Assembly (NCBI GenBank): GCA_946222285.1
Contig: CAMIIP010000020.1
Coordinates: 1-27,622 of the forward strand
DNA: 27,622 bases
Direction: 5' to 3'
Origin: an uncultured Rothia sp.
GTDB taxonomy: Bacteria > Actinomycetota > Actinomycetes > Actinomycetales > Micrococcaceae
The stretch's first letter is position 1. Every line of letters starts with the position of its first letter. Made by a program: the position numbers and the translations under genes. Positions 23,912-27,622 of this stretch are shown here, in pieces. A model generated the notes under the pieces. That model saw nothing but the letters and a program-made list of their open reading frames with translations, was not told the DNA's origin and did no database searches.

Positions 23912-25451
23912 ATGATTACTGGTGACATCAAGAATAAGATTGATCGCATTTGGGATGCGTTCTGGTCCGGCGGCATTTCTAACCCTATGGAGGTTATCGA
24001 GCAGATTACTTATCTGCTTTTTATCCGTCGTCTTGATGACATCCAAAAAGAAAAAGAGCAGAACGCCGACTTCCTCGGCGAGCCGGTCAAAAACCCCATT
24101 TTTGCCCCGGACGAGCAGCACCTGCGCTGGAAGAATTTCAAGGATGAATCTCCGGGCAACATGTTTGAGCTGGTCTCTAACGAGGTCTTCCCTTTTATGC
24201 GCTCGCACGCCAGCCGCGTGGGTGGCGCTGAGTCCCGAGCGTCCGCTGATGGTGGTATCAGGACGAGACGCCAGCAGCGTGGGTGGCGCTGAGTCTACGC
24301 ATGCTTTTCATATGCGCGATGCTCGCTTCACGATTCCGTCGGCGCAGTTGCTGACTAAGGTGGTGGATCAGCTCAGCGATATCCCCATGGAGAATGCCGA
24401 TACGAACGGCGACCTATACGAGTACCTGCTTTCGAAGATTGCTTCGGCGGGTGTGAATGGCCAGTTCCGCACGCCGCGCCACATTATTGAGTTGATGGTG
24501 CGCATGATGGATCCTAAGGGGTCGGATATTATCTGCGACCCTGCCTGCGGTACCGCTGGTTTCTTGGTGTCTTCTGCTGAGTATTTGCTCAAGGAGAAGC
24601 CAGAGATTTTCGCTGACCCCACGGTGCAGAAGCATTTTCATGACGGCATGTTTCACGGTTTCGATTTCGATTCGACCATGTTGCGTATTGGTTCAATGAA
24701 TATGCTCTTGCACGGTATTGAGAATCCGGAGATTGAGTATCGTGATTCATTGAGCGAGGGCGCTTCGGGCGATGCGGAGAAGTATTCGTTAATTTTGGCG
24801 AATCCGCCGTTTGCGGGGTCGCTGGATTATGACCAGACGTCGCAGGAGTTGCTTCGTACTGTGAAGACGAAGAAGACTGAGCTGCTCTTTTTGGCTTTGT
24901 TTTTGAAGCTGTTGAAGCCTGGTGGACGCGCGGCGGTGATTGTGCCGGACGGCGTTTTGTTTGGTTCGTCGAAGGCTCATAAGGATTTGCGACGGGCGAT
25001 TGTTGAGGATCAGAAGCTGGATGCTGTGGTGAAGTTGCCCAGCGGTGTGTTTAAGCCGTATGCGGGTGTGTCTACGGCGATTTTGTTTTTTACGAAAACT
25101 AATTCGGGTGGCACTGATGAGGTGTGGTTTTATGACGTGCGCGCCGATGGTTTCAGCTTGGACGATAAGCGTAACCCGGTTGAGGAGAACGACCTGCCTG
25201 ATGTTTTGGAGCGCTGGAAAGAGCATGCTGGTGCGGAGCGGGAGCGAGGACGCACGGAGCAGTCCTTCACCGTGCCTGTTGAGGAGATTCGAGAGCAGGG
25301 TTATGACCTCTCATTGAACCGCTATAAGGAGATTGAGTTCGAAGAGGTTGAGTATCGCTCCCCCGAAGAAATCATTGCCGAGCTGGAGCAGACTCAGAAG
25401 GAAATCGGCGAGCACATCGAACAGTTGAAGAAGGTGATGGGGGTTGAGTGA
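23912..25451 (+). pseudogene. hsdM: Type I restriction-modification methyltransferase subunit HsdM, interrupted by a 61-bp insertion
   Basis: The ATG at 23912 opens ITGDIKNKIDRIWDAFWSGG and TYLLFIRRLDDIQKEKE, the HsdM N-terminal domain, up to NEVFPFMRSHASRVGGAES. It then runs to a TGA at 24290-24292. The other frame resumes at GGAESTHAFHMRDARFTIPS and carries the SAM motif DPACGTAGFL, the catalytic NPPF motif and the C-terminal coiled region to 25451. The two parts are out of register by 61 bp: a 28-bp sequence (24207-24234) is repeated with one mismatch at 24268-24295, with 33 bp between. Removing one repeat and the spacer restores 492 residues, the normal size. HsdM methylates adenine using SAM in complex with HsdS. 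The product is inactive unless the insertion is lost. Confidence 0.93.
24207..24295 (+). repeat. 28-bp direct repeats flanking a 33-bp insert inside hsdM
   Basis: Copies at 24207-24234 and 24268-24295 differ at one base (C versus A at the ninth position). The period is 61 bp, not a multiple of three, so it shifts the reading frame. The 33-bp spacer has no match in the flanks, so this is not a simple tandem duplication. Confidence 0.95.
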
Positions 25452-26519
25452 GACTAGATCGTTTGAGTTAGACGATTTTGTTCCTAAAACTCAGAATGTA
25501 AACCCAGCGCATTTTCCAAATGAAACTTTCGAGCTTCTCAGCATTCCAGCTTATGATGCGGGCGCTCCAGTTCTAACTGTTGGTTCAGAAATCGGTTCTT
25601 CTAAGCAACTGGTTCAACCTGGCGATGTAATGATTTCTAAAATTGTGCCCCATATCCGTAGGGTATGGGTAGTTCCTCCCCCTATTGGAGAGCATCGCCA
25701 GATTGCATCTGGTGAATGGATTGTCTTCCGAACGGATCAGATACTCGGCTCTTGGCTACGCCATTTCCTTCTAAGCGATGCTTTTCATGCTCAGTTTTTG
25801 AATACCGTGGCAGGTGTAGGCGGTTCGCTAGTTCGTGCTAGACCGCAGTTTGTAAAGAAAATCCGTATTGAAGTTCCTTCTGTTGAAATCCAGAAAAAGA
25901 ATCTGAAGCTAAAGATTTACAAGAACTTATCGAGCAGAAACGAGCCCGCCAGCGCGAGCTTCTGAGTGAGCTCGAAAAATCAGTCTTTATTGAGATGTAT
26001 GGAAACCCCTTTACTAATCCTAAGAATCTTTCAATGAAACGGCTAGGGGAAATTGCAACTATAGTTACAGGAAATTCGCCACCGAGATCTGATAAATCTA
26101 ATTTTGGTTCTCATCTTGAATGGATTAAATCCAATAATCTGGGTGGAAAAATTGCTACTGAAGCTGAAGAATGGCTATCAGAAACAGGGGGCAAAAAAGC
26201 TAGAGTAGCTCCCGCTTGTTCTATTCTTGTAACTTGTATTGCTGGAAGCCCCGAAAGTATCGGAAAATGTTCACTTACCGACCGAGACGTCGCCTTCAAG
26301 CAACAAATTAATGCGATTCTCCCTAACGATAAAAATGTCTCAGAATTTATTTTGAATCAACTGAAAATATTTCCTGAACTTGTTAGACAAAAATCTACAG
26401 ACGGGATGAAAGGTCTTGTCAATAAGAGTTCATTCGAAAATATTCACATATTATTTCCAACTGATATCATGCCAAGTACAGCAGATTTTAATAATTTCGA
26501 GAAGGTGCCAGCAAGTTGA
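25444..26519 (+). pseudogene. hsdS: Type I restriction-modification specificity subunit HsdS, frameshifted
   Basis: The gene begins at a TTG (25444) inside the end of hsdM. The first target-recognition domain holds FELLSIPAYDAG and EIGSSKQLVQPGDVMISKIVPHIRR. The frame shifts near 25890-25905 within GAAATCCAGAAAAAGAATCT. One added base continues it as EAKDLQELIEQKRARQRELL and SELEKSVFIEMYGNP, the coiled conserved linker of HsdS, followed by the second recognition domain (IVTGNSPPRSDKSNFG to DGMKGLVNKSSFENI) and the stop at 26519. The total is about 358 residues, typical of a two-TRD subunit. The second half is visibly AT-richer than hsdM, as expected for exchanged TRDs. HsdS sets the DNA sequence recognised by the enzyme. 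Confidence 0.88.
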
Positions 26520-27601
26520 CAGGAAGAATAGACTGGGGCGCCTACAGCGGCGAATATATTGAAGCGATTATTGCAATGTTTATCGCTAATGAATATCCGT
26601 GGCGAGTAGAACAAGTTCAGCCATCACAAGGGGATGGAGGGATAGATATACTCATAAATTTCAGTACAGGCGTGAATGTTGTTCAAGTAAAAAAATTTTC
26701 ATCTTCGCCAAACTCTTCCCAGAAAAGACAAATTAAAAAATCGATTGATAGAATCATCACTGATACCCGAGTAAATGAATATAATATTTTACAATATTAT
26801 ATTGCGCTCCCTAGCAATGTCACCCTGGAAACTAAGGAAGAGATAAGTTCATATGGAAAGAGTAAAGGGCTACAGGAGATAAATTGGATAGATTTAGCCA
26901 CCATCAATGGCTGGGCAGCAAAATATCCTGAAATTATTGATTACTATCTTTATGGGCAACGAGACACTATAAAAAAGAAAGCTCAAGAGCTTGCTCAATC
27001 TTTTGTTGATTTGAAAGATAAAAATTTATTTGAGCAATTTATAGATTTTCAAAAATTATCAAATAATCTTAATAAAATATCTCTACATTATGAATACTAT
27101 CTTTCATCTACCCCCGCTCCTAAAGATTCCACGGAACTGGATAAATTGATATCAGAACGATCAGTAAAGAACCTGGTTTATTCTCAGTTTTTAATTAACA
27201 ACGATACTTTAATCATACTGGATATAGTCGCCAAACATAATCTCTCCACTACGATGGAACCTATAAAATTCTCTGGATTTTTTACTAATATAGATAAAAA
27301 TTTAGAAGATTTTATTAAATACGGATCCCCCCTTAATTCTGATGCAGATAACTTTATTCTTTCTGATAAAATTCCACATTCAGTTGTGTAATCTGAAAAA
27401 CAAGTTGTAAGTTTAAGAACAACCCCAGTAGTCTCTAATAGAGAAAATATTGTTATTAACATATTCAATGAACATAATGAATTAATATCTGATTTAGAAC
27501 TTCGCAATAAATATATAACTTCCGGAATTTCCAAGGAAGGACTTGAATATTTATTTATTGACAAAACTGAGACTTATTCAAAAGTCCTCCCAGCAGCATA
27601 A
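26516..27601 (+). pseudogene. Mrr-like PD-(D/E)xK nuclease-domain protein with an in-frame stop
   Basis: A TTG at 26516, overlapping the hsdS stop and preceded by GAGAAGG, opens a protein whose first 65 residues form a restriction-endonuclease-like fold. E13/E16 lie in the first helix, GDGGID gives D44, and VVQVKK gives Q57 and K59, the D-(E/Q)xK site of Mrr-type nucleases. The rest is mainly helical and AT-rich. A TAA at 27389-27391 ends the frame at 291 residues, but the same frame continues without a shift through SEKQVVSLRTTPVVSN, DLELRNKYITSGISKEGLEY to a TAA at 27599. This would give 361 residues. It sits where hsdR might be expected; no hsdR is within the window. It could be an accessory nuclease of the locus or an independent defence gene. 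Confidence 0.75.
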
Positions 27602-27622
27602 AACACCAACCCCCGCACCACC

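Noticed and set aside
24789..25226. 145-codon minus-strand frame inside hsdM
   Set aside because: It is antisense to the catalytic domain of HsdM and rich in His/Gln/Arg, as antisense frames often are.
12209..27391. Stop-codon recoding as an explanation of the in-frame stops
   Set aside because: The stops are TGA, TAA, TAG and TAA, and intact genes here end with the same codons; no single reassigned codon would fit.
26516..27391. Mrr-like gene as the start of hsdR
   Set aside because: HsdR proteins are about 1000 residues with helicase motifs; this frame shows only a short nuclease-like domain and no Walker or DEAD-box motif.

Overview
The window looks like chromosomal DNA of an actinobacterium, most probably a Micrococcaceae member such as Rothia. 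The basis is mid-range GC, actinobacterial families (FprA-type ferredoxin reductase, LGFP-repeat secreted protein, tandem universal stress protein, DUF6457), GTG and TTG starts, and a tRNA-Glu/Asp/Phe cluster without encoded CCA. The genus is inferred from recall of gene content, not from a search.

Layout. Positions 1-4921: the N-terminal part of a molybdopterin oxidoreductase of the FdhF/YdeP type; a two-gene regulator plus membrane protein module; a B3/4-domain protein; then fdhD, a DUF6457 gene and a 3-hydroxyisobutyryl-CoA hydrolase-like gene on the minus strand. The oxidoreductase and fdhD belong together functionally, because FdhD supplies sulfur to the molybdenum cofactor of formate dehydrogenases. 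Positions 4967-9262: a reduced Pel-type exopolysaccharide operon on the minus strand (pelG, pelF, putative glycoside hydrolase), with pelG and the hydrolase frameshifted. Positions 9684-10635: three tRNA genes and a gene-free stretch with a very long hairpin. Positions 10636-15649: universal stress protein, a broken LGFP secreted protein, a sugar-lactone oxidase-like flavoprotein and a broken secreted lipase. Positions 15895-21325: ferredoxin-NADP reductase, YagU-like membrane protein, APC permease, a broken glutathionylspermidine synthase-family gene and a YgiB-like lipoprotein. Positions 21464-22977: a frameshifted quinone oxidoreductase bracketed by two nested families of repeats. Positions 23137-27601: an accessory island with a broken membrane protein, a type I restriction-modification hsdM-hsdS pair (both disrupted) and an Mrr-like nuclease with an internal stop. 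AT content rises clearly in hsdS and the nuclease gene.

Two things stand out. First, a 59-bp imperfect palindrome occurs five times, always between genes and always exactly 59 bp, and two pairs of copies bracket single gene modules; a second repeat of about 92 bp with alternating GTACAC/GTGTAC motifs lies outside the palindromes around the quinone oxidoreductase gene. Second, ten of about 24 protein genes are interrupted by one-base indels, in-frame stops of all three kinds, or (hsdM) a 61-bp insertion between near-identical 28-bp direct repeats whose loss would restore the frame. The single-base lesions may be real decay, switching at homopolymers, or sequence error; the sequence alone cannot decide. 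No CRISPR array, transposase or phage gene was seen.
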